Of a stretch of 64,000 bases of DNA, positions 17,894-26,245 are shown one piece after another (within the stretch, counting starts at the first letter, position 1; every line of letters starts with the position of its first letter). The stretch spans positions 4,030,001 to 4,094,000 of the forward strand of contig NZ_CP020469.1 in assembly GCF_003031405.1 (NCBI RefSeq). Direction: 5' to 3'. The notes under the pieces were generated by a model. That model saw only the letters and a program-made list of their open reading frames with translations. It was not told the DNA's origin and ran no database searches. The position numbers and the translations under genes were made by a program. This DNA comes from Halomonas sp. 'Soap Lake #6' (GTDB taxonomy: Bacteria; Pseudomonadota; Gammaproteobacteria; Pseudomonadales; Halomonadaceae).

Positions 17894-18592
17894 CTATCGA
17901 TGCCAATTACAGCCGGGAGCATCATTTGAGTAACACTCGAGCGATATGTTCTCAAGATAGAAATGGTGCGGTTCAGAAATGCGGCTCCATGACTCTGATG
18001 GGGTTGTATCCTCGAACATGTTGCCGCCGGTGGTGGTTTTCTTCTTCCCCGTTAGGTAATTAACACTAAGTTCGGTTACGTCTCCCGAATTGCGCGAAAA
18101 TTCTGAGTGATCGTAGCCGATTAACCGGAATTGCTCGCTCTCAAGCCGAAAGGTGAACGTCTGCCGCGAGACCCCATAACTTCCACAGCTAAGCCAAGTG
18201 CCTAGTTCAATGAGAATTCGCCCACGCTCTATCGAAACCCCACCTTCACTTAGTAATGGATCCTCCAGGCACGGGGTCTCCTGACTATGCTCACTTGGCA
18301 GCAGGTTATCGCGGCTCATGAACTCGTGATAATCGCCCTGGTCATTGAACAGTACCATCAGACGGCGAGGGTTGAGGTTCAGAACGGATGGCCCAAACCC
18401 ATCATTGGCCAATAGGTTGTCTGCATTTACTTCCTCGACGACAAGCACGGCGTCATCAGCGCCGTCGTGATTCAAGTCGCCCGTAGCACTTGAGACAAGC
18501 TTCCAGCCAGAAGGTATCCAACTATCAAAGCGGTCTGGCGGCTCGGCAAATGCCGATCCGGTAGCGAGACATAGCGCAACAGCCAGAGTCAC
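17894..18592 (-). CDS. Exported hypothetical protein with an FG-GAP/VCBS-like segment
   Basis: A roughly 232-residue secreted protein of unknown function. The segment SSATGDLNHDGADDAVLVVEE just after the signal peptide resembles the calcium-binding FG-GAP/VCBS blade motif (DLNHDGADD). Two cysteine pairs near residues 108 and 135 and two near the C-terminus suggest disulfides in the periplasm. The start is uncertain. GTG at 18592 gives a signal peptide without positive charges and lacks a ribosome binding site. An in-frame ATT at 18613 lies 8 nt after AAGGA and would add KPRLSVV, the expected positively charged n-region. Confidence 0.7.
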   Translation of the reverse strand: MTLAVALCLATGSAFAEPPDRFDSWIPSGWKLVSSATGDLNHDGADDAVLVVEEVNADNLLANDGFGPSVLNLNPRRLMVLFNDQGDYHEFMSRDNLLPSEHSQETPCLEDPLLSEGGVSIERGRILIELGTWLSCGSYGVSRQTFTFRLESEQFRLIGYDHSEFSRNSGDVTELSVNYLTGKKKTTTGGNMFEDTTPSESWSRISEPHHFYLENISLECYSNDAPGCNWHR

Positions 18593-18756
18593 AACAGATA
18601 ATCGCGGCTTAATGGTCAGATTCCTTTAGCTAGAAAGCCAAGCTTAAACGTCGTTCGGAAAGACGTTTCTTATAAGGTTTATCTTCTCCGAGAATGCCTG
18701 GCAAGGCTATCTTTGTGAGCAGCAAATTTTTGTGAGCAGTACATAATAGGCCAATA

Positions 18757-18788
18757 AAAAGGCCCAGCAAGTTGCTACCCGCCGGGCA
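18757..18788 (-). terminator. Terminator of the porin gene
   Basis: On the minus strand, GCCCGGC pairs with GCTGGGC (one G-U) around an inner AGCAA/TTGCT, followed by CTTTTTATT. It lies about 28 nt after the porin stop codon. Confidence 0.75.
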
Positions 18789-18815
18789 AGAGGCAAATCA
18801 AAGAGGGGACGCTGA

Positions 18816-19817
18816 TTAAAAGCTGACGCTAATCCCTGCCGCTAGGTTATTGTCAGTATTGCCATAGCGTGCAGCTTCCACGAAGGCATAAACATCCTTG
18901 TTGAAGTGGTGGCGCACAGTGCCCACTACCGCATCGTTATCGAGGCCAAGGTTCTTATCATTTTCGGCATAGCCTACTGATACCGACCAGTCGTCGGTCA
19001 GGTTGGCCGAGACGTTGACGCCCCAGGCATCGAAGTCGGCAGCACCGCTGCTGTTCTCGCGGTCATCATTATGTTCATAGACACCGCCCAACTGCACCAT
19101 GCCGAAGTCGTAGCCGATGCCGAAGGCTGAACGGTGCAAGTCATTGATGCCTGGGCGGCGCACCTGGGTGTGGCCAATGCCGAAGTTCAGTGGCCCTTGG
19201 CTATATATCAAACGCCCGGTGTAGACATCGAAATCCTGTTCGTTCTGAGCGTTAGTGGTCAGTGCAGCGCCTATGAACTGGAAACCGCCGCCGAACATCG
19301 GCGTACCATAGGAGAGCACACCGGTGGCCTGCTCGGTCTGGCCGAAAATGGCATTCTGCCCGGTCTGACCGTGGAAACGGTTGTACTCAAAGACATCGAT
19401 ATTGTTATAGATCTGATTCCAAGACCCGGAAGGTACTCGCGGCTGGAAGCCAAAGCTGCCGTAATCAGTTAGCAGTAAAACCCGGGCAGTACGGATATAA
19501 ATTTCACCATCATCTTGGCGGTAGGCACCTGGCGTCCAGGTTTGTTCATCCACGCTGTTAATCGCGTTAGCAAAGTCACCGATCAGGTCATAGCGAATAC
19601 GCAACCCGTCGTTGACGTGATAGATCCCGCCTACACCCGCTTCCGCTTTGAAAGCCCATAAATCTTTGTCGCGATTATCAACATCAAGCAAGCCGCCAAC
19701 GATTTGCCCACTGAAGGTCGGCCCACTATGACGATCATCGGCCATCAATTGTGCTGCCGCCGACATACTAAGAATGAGTGCTAAAGGTGCAACTACCCGT
19801 TGCGAGTTGATTGTCAT
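18816..19817 (-). CDS. Outer-membrane porin, Gram-negative general porin type
   Basis: A 333-residue beta-barrel porin. The signal peptide ends near residue 26 (SAAAQLMA) and is followed by an acidic mature protein of alternating strands such as GLRIRYDLIGDF, FGIGYDFGMVQLGGVYEHND and DDWSVSVGYAEND. It ends with the C-terminal phenylalanine (AAGISVSF) needed for assembly by the BAM machinery. It probably admits small anionic solutes to the periplasm, where the many TRAP binding proteins can collect them, although nothing in the sequence fixes a specificity. Confidence 0.9.
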   Translation of the reverse strand: MTINSQRVVAPLALILSMSAAAQLMADDRHSGPTFSGQIVGGLLDVDNRDKDLWAFKAEAGVGGIYHVNDGLRIRYDLIGDFANAINSVDEQTWTPGAYRQDDGEIYIRTARVLLLTDYGSFGFQPRVPSGSWNQIYNNIDVFEYNRFHGQTGQNAIFGQTEQATGVLSYGTPMFGGGFQFIGAALTTNAQNEQDFDVYTGRLIYSQGPLNFGIGHTQVRRPGINDLHRSAFGIGYDFGMVQLGGVYEHNDDRENSSGAADFDAWGVNVSANLTDDWSVSVGYAENDKNLGLDNDAVVGTVRHHFNKDVYAFVEAARYGNTDNNLAAGISVSF

Positions 19818-20155
19818 TGTTGGTGTCTCTTTCGTTGTTATTGATTTTTACAGGCCATCTATCGGCCTAGCGCACCTCCAAGATTTGACCATTCCAATAT
19901 TGTTGTCAAATACAATTATATAAATTCAGATAGATTGCATTAATAACAATATCAGCAAAAACATATACTCACGAAACAACGAGTAGGGCTAGGCACTCAA
20001 TCGGAAGAGCCCTGCAGGCCCCGCGCACCACCCACCCTCTGCATTTGCAGGGGTTACTTACCAAACGACTCTTCCTAGTATGGATAGCAAGCGCGCCTCA
20101 CCCGCGGGCAATTTATGGCCATAGTGGCCAGACCTCCCCTCGCTAGGAGAACCTC
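19818..20155. other. Divergent promoter region between porin and serine hydrolase genes
   Basis: About 340 bases without a gene. The half next to the porin is AT-rich (AATTATATAAATTC and ATTAATAACAATAT) and probably holds its promoter. A TGGCCA-TAG-TGGCCA dyad at 20116-20130 lies 25 nt before the hydrolase ATG. Confidence 0.45.
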
Positions 20156-21373
20156 ATGACACTCACTAAGAATAAAGCTATCTGCCTTGCTGCTATCGCA
20201 TCTCTCTCTTCAACAGCCTGCTTAGCATCCTCTTCACAAGCAGTCGGGGAACAATGGCTCACCGAGACAATGATCAACGCTCGGGCCAGCATGTTTAACC
20301 CAGACCTCAATTACCTAACCTTCCAACAGCTAGACAAGATGTTTTCCACTCGTCGCGTGGCAGCTTCATCAACGCCATGGCCGCTTGAAACCGACTTAAT
20401 GGAGATCAATGACAACTTCTCGTTTGAAGGCAACGATGTACCTTTAGAGGAGTACCTGGAAAACACCAAGACCAACGCGCTACTGGTCATTAAGGATGGC
20501 AAGATCGTCTATGAGCAGTACCGCAATGGCTTCAGTGATGACAGCCAGCACGCGGTATTTTCAGCCTCGAAGTCGATTCTCGCGACATTGGTAGGCATCG
20601 CTGTGGAAGAGGGCAAAATTGACAGCCTCGATGACAAGGTCACTAAATACTTACCAGAGTTAGAAGGCACGGGTTACAGCGATGTTCGCGTTATCGATGT
20701 GCTACGGATGCGCTCTGGCGTTGCCTGGGAAGAAGTCTATGAATTCGGCGGAGAAACCCAACTAACGGAAGTACATGACAACGCTCTAGTGGCTAACAGC
20801 TACCGCTGGTGCGATTACGCCATAGCCTCTTCCGAGCCACAGTACGAGCCCGGCGAACGCTTCAATTATGCCACCATAGATACCAGTGTACTGGGCTGTG
20901 TACTAGCGAGTGTGTTAGACACCACGGTCGCTGAGTATATGTCTGAAAAGATCTGGCAGCCTGCAGGCATGGAGTCGGACGGCTTTTGGATTATGGATGG
21001 CGGTGATGAGTTCTATGGTGCTGGCTTTAACGCCACCCTACGAGATTTGGGTCGTTTCGGATTAATGATGCTCAATATGGGGGAAGCTAATGGCACCCAA
21101 GTGGTTCCCGCCAGCTGGGTGACAGAAGCCACGGTTTCCGACCCTGGCTATGAGCACACCGAGGAAGGGTCATCCATCGGTTATCAGTATCAATGGTGGA
21201 CCTTCCCTCATACCGATGCATACACCGCCATGGGTATCTACAACCAGTACGTCTACATCGACCCTGATAACCAAACCGTGGTCGTTAAGCTAAGCCACAC
21301 CCCAGACGCGGACGGCTGGGACGATGACAACTTTGTGTTCTTCGATAAGCTTTCTGAGCTTGTTTCTCAATAG
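20156..21373 (+). CDS. Exported serine hydrolase, class C beta-lactamase fold
   Basis: A 405-residue protein with a signal peptide (LSSTACLASSS near residue 25) and the beta-lactamase-fold active site: SASK (SxxK) near residue 140 and YAT in RFNYATIDTSVLG near residue 240. Paralogues include esterase EstB, 6-aminohexanoate-dimer hydrolase and D-aminopeptidases, so the substrate may be an ester, an amide or a peptide. The acidic mature part and signal peptide place it in the periplasm. AGGAGAACCTC gives a clear ribosome binding site. It is followed on the same strand by a TorF-like membrane protein gene. Confidence 0.87.
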   Translation: MTLTKNKAICLAAIASLSSTACLASSSQAVGEQWLTETMINARASMFNPDLNYLTFQQLDKMFSTRRVAASSTPWPLETDLMEINDNFSFEGNDVPLEEYLENTKTNALLVIKDGKIVYEQYRNGFSDDSQHAVFSASKSILATLVGIAVEEGKIDSLDDKVTKYLPELEGTGYSDVRVIDVLRMRSGVAWEEVYEFGGETQLTEVHDNALVANSYRWCDYAIASSEPQYEPGERFNYATIDTSVLGCVLASVLDTTVAEYMSEKIWQPAGMESDGFWIMDGGDEFYGAGFNATLRDLGRFGLMMLNMGEANGTQVVPASWVTEATVSDPGYEHTEEGSSIGYQYQWWTFPHTDAYTAMGIYNQYVYIDPDNQTVVVKLSHTPDADGWDDDNFVFFDKLSELVSQ

Positions 21374-21541
21374 TGATCTCCTAAGCGCATATTTTTAAAG
21401 AATAACTTCTTAACAACCTGCGCTCTTAAAAAGTATGAACCTGTAAACACACCAACCAACTGGGCCTTGGTATACCAAGGCTCCTTAGCTTCCCCTTGCC
21501 TTAAAAACCGTATCGAAAACTCCAACAAAACGGGTAACAAC

Positions 21542-22273
21542 ATGAATAAGAACGCAATTTTCCTGGCCACAAGTATCGCCTGTGCTTTACCACTCTCAGC
21601 CCATGCAATAGATATCAATGATGAGCTTGCCCTGGTTCTAGAGATTCAAGCATTCAGCGATTACCGTGCTGGTGGGGTATCAATGACCAGGAACAACTCC
21701 GCGCTATGGCTTGATTCAATCCTGGTTCACAAGCCTAGCGGCGCTCATGCTGGCCTTTTTACCTCCAATATCGACTTCGGAACGCAAGCTAACCGCGAGT
21801 TTGCCTACTACATCGGCATTGCCCGCCCGCTCTCAGAAAACATCGTAGGCTCTTTCACTCGAATCGAATTCGAATATCCCAACAGCAGCCAATTCAATTT
21901 CGGTGAATGGATCGCCACACTCAGCGCTCATGGGGCCACCATTGGCGTTAAATACAGCGATGATATGAAGCCTTTCAATGATCGACGCACCATCGCCTGG
22001 GTGGGCTATGAACACAGCCTTCCCCACGGTATGACACTAGATGCGCGTTACGGCCTTACCGATATGGAACACGCCATATATGTCGATAACGACGGTTCAA
22101 GCCGCAGCCTCTACTACGACTGGGAAATCGGCATAAGCAAGCATCAATGGGGGCTGGATTGGCGCCTGGCCTACATCGACACCGACCTATCTAAGTCCGA
22201 ATGCGCCTCCGGTTTTGGCTTCGATGATAACTGCTCTGCAACACTGGTGGGATCCATTGCCAAGAGCTTCTAG
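21542..22273 (+). CDS. TorF-family putative porin
   Basis: A 243-residue outer-membrane protein of the small TorF family of unknown function. The start at 21542 gives a clean signal peptide (MNKNAIFLATSIACALPLSA) ending at HAIDIN; the open frame from 21467 would put 25 extra polar residues before it. Family-like features are FSDYRAGGVSMT early in the mature protein, alternating beta strands with a repeated YDWEIGISKHQWGLDW pattern, and a terminal Phe (SIAKSF). It may form a channel, but no substrate is known. It lies 168 nt after the serine hydrolase gene. Confidence 0.75.
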   Translation: MNKNAIFLATSIACALPLSAHAIDINDELALVLEIQAFSDYRAGGVSMTRNNSALWLDSILVHKPSGAHAGLFTSNIDFGTQANREFAYYIGIARPLSENIVGSFTRIEFEYPNSSQFNFGEWIATLSAHGATIGVKYSDDMKPFNDRRTIAWVGYEHSLPHGMTLDARYGLTDMEHAIYVDNDGSSRSLYYDWEIGISKHQWGLDWRLAYIDTDLSKSECASGFGFDDNCSATLVGSIAKSF

Positions 22274-22292
22274 CCATTGAAGCCATACGATT

Positions 22293-22512
22293 GTCACGGG
22301 AGGAGCCGATTTCTCAGTAGTGCGCGATGATGGCGCTGTTATCATTGAGGCTCTCTATGGAAGCAATCGATGTCTACACCCGCACGGTGGCCTCATTCAA
22401 GACGTCGCCTGGGCAGTACGCATGGCTGAATGACTACATCTTCGTCAGTGCCATCGACTATCTCAGCGACGAAGAGGTACTCATCAATGTGTATAAGGTG
22501 GATGGCCTCTAA
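22293..22512 (+). pseudogene. Remnant of a DUF3237 family gene, frameshifted
   Basis: Two frames together resemble a DUF3237 protein. From about 22293, one frame reads VTGGADFSVVRDDGAVIIEAL, like the N-terminal GGD-x-VRxDG region. From about 22350, the next frame reads EAIDVYTRTVASFKT, QYAWLNDYIF and a final VYKV, like the C-terminal FRT..F-YAWLN...VYxV region. The middle of the domain is missing and the frames differ by one base. The N-terminus has no start codon. It is therefore a degraded copy between the TorF-like gene and the luxR gene. Confidence 0.6.
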
Positions 22513-22602
22513 GCGCCCATTGCATTATTGAAGTAATCAATCATTGCATGACAAACCATGGCTGCGGATGCTGGAAGTTGATTCCACTCCGCGGCCACTT
22601 TG

Positions 22603-23619
22603 TTACTCGCTATGCTGACGCAGTGCCGAAAGAAGCTCTACTTTATTACTGACACCAAGCTGTACATAAGCGCTGCGCAGGTATGTTCTGGCGGTGGCCG
22701 GAGTAATCCCCAGAACTCGGGCGACTTGTTTGTAGGAGCTACCCTGGGAATAGAGCTTGGCCGCGCTGAGTTCTCGCGGCGCCAGAGAGGTCGAGCGCTG
22801 ATGAGAGCACAGCGTTAGGGAGATGAGATCACCACAGTGGTGCACCATGATGCCCTTATTTTCATCAGGATATAGCGTGTACGGTGCACCACTCGATGCA
22901 CCGGAGATAATACTGGGCAGGCTGGAGCCTTGCCATCCAGTATATTTTCTTTCAAGCGCCGCTCTAACCTCTTTACCGATATAGAGTAGCTCTCCTTTTT
23001 TGTTGGAAAGTGCATAACCATCCCAGGAGTTGGGCAGGGCATCAAAACGAATCTTCGCCAGGTATTTTTTCCAGTAGTACGATAAGTGGTTGAGAAACTC
23101 CTCCATCAATACCGCTTCAATCTTGTCGAACCCACTACGAGAGTGGCCGCGATAAATTGATACAAAAAACAGCATGCCACTGGATGGAAATTCTAACGTT
23201 ACGGCCATCGTATGTAAGATGTCGTGCCGTTTACAGAATACTTGGACATTGACGCAATCCGTGTCGGGTAAATCGTCATGACCGCCCCGTATTGCCTTGC
23301 CCAGGTAGGATATTGAAGCCTTCGCAAAGCGGTCTACACCGGCAATACTATGCCACTCTTGGGCAAAAGTTGCGTGCAGGCCAATACTGCCGTCCATCAC
23401 TACTTGGGGTGAAAAAGTATCTGGTGATAGGTAAATCTGCCCCCACCAAGCGGCATCAAAACTGACGATATTTCTAAAGCCTTGCACTGCTTCATACAAC
23501 CACCTCTCTGCAATAGAGCAGTCGCAGAGCTGCTCAAGGCCCAGCAGCTCATGGCTAAAACGTTTCAATAAATCCGCATCAAAGCGGAGGGATCGCGGCT
23601 TATTATGATTGATGTCCAT
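22603..23619 (-). CDS. LuxR-type helix-turn-helix regulator in the feruloyl-CoA synthase operon
   Basis: A 338-residue regulator with a C-terminal LuxR/GerE helix-turn-helix (LAPRELSAAKLYSQGSSYKQ followed by VARVLGITPATARTYLRSAY, about residues 275-330). The long N-terminal part is unlike the acyl-homoserine lactone domain or a response receiver. The gene starts 20 nt after the feruloyl-CoA synthase stop on the same strand and is probably co-transcribed, so it may respond to an aromatic acid or its CoA ester. Its target is unknown. Confidence 0.82.
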   Translation of the reverse strand: MDINHNKPRSLRFDADLLKRFSHELLGLEQLCDCSIAERWLYEAVQGFRNIVSFDAAWWGQIYLSPDTFSPQVVMDGSIGLHATFAQEWHSIAGVDRFAKASISYLGKAIRGGHDDLPDTDCVNVQVFCKRHDILHTMAVTLEFPSSGMLFFVSIYRGHSRSGFDKIEAVLMEEFLNHLSYYWKKYLAKIRFDALPNSWDGYALSNKKGELLYIGKEVRAALERKYTGWQGSSLPSIISGASSGAPYTLYPDENKGIMVHHCGDLISLTLCSHQRSTSLAPRELSAAKLYSQGSSYKQVARVLGITPATARTYLRSAYVQLGVSNKVELLSALRQHSE

Positions 23620-23639
23620 CGCCTAATCCTGAGTTGCGG

Positions 23640-25475
23640 TCAATCTAGCTGCAACACTAAAGGGGAGGAGTTGCTATAAAGCTCGGCCACAGCCTGAGCG
23701 CGGTTTTCCAGCACAGCACGCTGATTGAGAGAGCCTTTGTCAGTGATCTCGTTAGCATCCAAGCGTGGTGGTTCATCAAGCAGCAGTGCTCGGCGTATAC
23801 GGGTTGAGCTACCGGTACTATGCAGATCCAAATCGCGCAGCATTTGTTGGAAACGCTCACGCACAGCGCTACTTGCCAACACGGTGGAGGCATTAGCTGA
23901 TTTATCCAATCCTGCCAGCTTACGACACTTTTCCAGATCGGGGAAAATCAGCACCGAGACATAAGGCTTATCGATCCCGGCAATAACGGCGTCCTTTACG
24001 TGGGGAGCTCCCGCTTCAACCACACGCGCTCGCAGTGGCCCAACGCTCACCCAAGTGCCGGTATCTAGCTTGAAGTCCTCGGTGATACGACCATCAAAGC
24101 GCATACCGCGTTGGGGCTCGTCTGGGTCGATAAACTTGACCGCATCCCCTAAACAATAGAAGCCCTCCTCATCGAAGCTTTTAGCGGTAACCTCTGGCTG
24201 ACGCCAGTAGCCTGGCATCACACTGGGCCCCTTTACTCGACACTCTAACTTGCCGCCATTGGGCACTAACTTGATGGTGACACCACGGGCAGGCAACCCC
24301 ACTACACCAGAGCGTGACTCTTCCAGCGAAGCAAACATCGCCGAAGGTGCGGTCTCAGTGGCGCCTAACCCCGTTAGCATGCCCACTTTGCAGCCCAGGG
24401 TTTGGATCGCCAAACGGTCAAGCTCATCCCAGATATGCTGGGAGAGGCCTGCAGCGGCGAAAAACATCGCGTTGAGACGAGCAAAGAAGGTCTGGCGCAG
24501 TGATTCGTCACGCTTCAGATAGTCCACCAGGATCTCGAAACCTTTGGGTACATTGAAGTAGACCGTAGGTGAAATCTCACGCAGGTTGGCGATGGTATTT
24601 TCAAACTCCCCCGGTACAGGGCGACCATCATCGATATACAGGCTACCACCGTTGTATAGCACAATGCCGATATTGTGATTGCCGCCAAAGGTATGATTCC
24701 AGGGTAGCCAGTCGACCAGCACCGGTGGTTGGTCGCGCAGGAAAGGCATCTGAGAGGCCAGCATTTCTTGGTTGGCACATAGCATGCGATGGGTGTTGAT
24801 TACCCCTTTGGGCATGCCGGTAGAGCCGGACGTGAACAGAATTTTAGCGATACTTTCCGGCGTTACCGCCGCACGTGCAGCATCCACTGCCTCGGTCAAC
24901 GGCGTGTCCCATAGTTCAGCAAACGCTTGCGCGTTACCCGTGCCTACCGGGTCCACCGCGATACAAGCGCAGTCGTAAGCGCGTACCGCAGCCAGAGCTG
25001 AGGAGAAATCCTCTTCTTTATCAACCACTAGCAAGCCAGGTGTTAATAGTTCGACGATATGGCGCAGCTTGCCATAATCCTTACTTACCAGTGAGTAGGC
25101 TGGTGATATTGGGGCGAATGGAATGCCCACGTACATAGCCGCCAACGCCAGCAGCAGGTGCTCGATAGAATTACCGCTAAGAATCGCCAGCGGGCGCTCC
25201 ACACTGAGACCTTTATCCAACAGGCCTTGAGCCAAGTGGCGAACACGGCTCAACGTCTCAGCATAGCTGAGACGCTGCCATTCACCGTTAACATCGCGCC
25301 GCGCCACAAAAATTCTTTCTGGCGCTTGTGCCGCCCAATGTTCAAGACAGTCAAGCATTGTGTCAGGGTAGTCGCCGAGGGGCTCGGCGACACTAAGTAA
25401 TTGGGTGCCGTCGGGCCGCTGAATCAACTCAGCGGTAGCGCTGCCCAAACGGACATCGCGAAATGGATGGGACAT
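23640..25475 (-). CDS. fcs: Feruloyl-CoA synthase (AMP-forming)
   Basis: A 611-residue adenylate-forming ligase that converts ferulate and related hydroxycinnamates to CoA thioesters with ATP. The phosphate loop ILFTSGSTGMPKG is near residue 215, the WLPWNHTFGGNHN segment near 260, and the A5 motif LTGLGATETAPS near 375. The C-terminal domain contains GRITEDFKLDTGTWVSVGP, a pattern particular to feruloyl-CoA synthases. It is divergent from a MarR regulator and a vanillin dehydrogenase gene. The usual partner, feruloyl-CoA hydratase/lyase, is not adjacent. Confidence 0.92.
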   Translation of the reverse strand: MSHPFRDVRLGSATAELIQRPDGTQLLSVAEPLGDYPDTMLDCLEHWAAQAPERIFVARRDVNGEWQRLSYAETLSRVRHLAQGLLDKGLSVERPLAILSGNSIEHLLLALAAMYVGIPFAPISPAYSLVSKDYGKLRHIVELLTPGLLVVDKEEDFSSALAAVRAYDCACIAVDPVGTGNAQAFAELWDTPLTEAVDAARAAVTPESIAKILFTSGSTGMPKGVINTHRMLCANQEMLASQMPFLRDQPPVLVDWLPWNHTFGGNHNIGIVLYNGGSLYIDDGRPVPGEFENTIANLREISPTVYFNVPKGFEILVDYLKRDESLRQTFFARLNAMFFAAAGLSQHIWDELDRLAIQTLGCKVGMLTGLGATETAPSAMFASLEESRSGVVGLPARGVTIKLVPNGGKLECRVKGPSVMPGYWRQPEVTAKSFDEEGFYCLGDAVKFIDPDEPQRGMRFDGRITEDFKLDTGTWVSVGPLRARVVEAGAPHVKDAVIAGIDKPYVSVLIFPDLEKCRKLAGLDKSANASTVLASSAVRERFQQMLRDLDLHSTGSSTRIRRALLLDEPPRLDANEITDKGSLNQRAVLENRAQAVAELYSNSSPLVLQLD

Positions 25476-25579
25476 GGATGCTCCTGAAAATTGTGATCGT
25501 TGTCAGGTCAGGGAAAGTGGCGTAAAGCTATCCTAAGCAAGGGAGCCTTGATACCATGGCATCCAGTATTTTTTTAAAT

Positions 25580-25621
25580 TGTTTATGTGTCAAACAGTAT
25601 TATTATTAAACAGTTATTGAC
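25580..25621. promoter_or_regulatory. Dyads and direct repeats between fcs and marR
   Basis: TGTTT-N7-AAACA (25580-25596), a direct repeat AAACAGT (25592-25598 and 25608-25614) and an outer GTCAA / TTGAC dyad (25589-25593, 25617-25621) overlap in the AT-rich divergent promoter. MarR proteins bind such short dyads, so this is the likely operator for the adjacent marR product and fcs. Confidence 0.5.
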
Positions 25622-25775
25622 GCTTCTTTGCGGCATACTGGTTTACCCTTTTAAATCAACAAACTGATTCAAATTTAGCGGCTCTTCTTGTGGAAACCAG
25701 GCACTGAGTAGACGACTAAAGTTTAACGATTATGGCCCACCTCCAACGATTAGTTTTGATTAGGATCGATCCGAT

Positions 25776-26237
25776 ATGACGACAGACGCACAGAACAACA
25801 TTGATTACGCCATGCTTCAGGATCGTCTTGGTTACAAATTGAGACGCGCCCAGATGGTTTATTTCGATGTGTTTTTTGAAGCCTGCGCCCAAGAAGGGAT
25901 TACACCAGGCCTATTTAGCATTCTCGCGATCGTTTATCACAATCCTGGGCTCACCCAGTCGGCGGTCTCTGCCGCCCTTGAGGTGGATCGTTCAGCCATG
26001 GTGGCTGCCATCGACAAGCTGGAGGGGATGGAGGTCATAGAGCGGCGTAAATCCAAAAATGACCGCCGCTCCTATGCACTATATCTGACTGAAAAGGGTA
26101 AGGCTTTTACTGACCGGCTAAACCAAAATGTGATTGAGCGCGAAGCCGACTTCGAAAAATTCATGGATAGCAAGGATCGAGAGCAGTTACTCAATACTCT
26201 CGATCGCATTATTCAGGCTAAAAAGGACAACCCCTAA
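25776..26237 (+). CDS. MarR-family regulator, probable hydroxycinnamate-responsive repressor
   Basis: A 153-residue MarR protein with the winged helix core LTQSAVSAALEVDRSAMVAA, then EGMEVIERRKSKNDRRSYAL forming the wing with the family's DxR signature (NDRRS). Divergent transcription from fcs matches the FerR/FerC/HcaR type, which release DNA when hydroxycinnamoyl-CoA binds. The gene is convergent with vdh, with 8 nt between the stop codons. Confidence 0.85.
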   Translation: MTTDAQNNIDYAMLQDRLGYKLRRAQMVYFDVFFEACAQEGITPGLFSILAIVYHNPGLTQSAVSAALEVDRSAMVAAIDKLEGMEVIERRKSKNDRRSYALYLTEKGKAFTDRLNQNVIEREADFEKFMDSKDREQLLNTLDRIIQAKKDNP

Positions 26238-26245
26238 CAGGTCAT

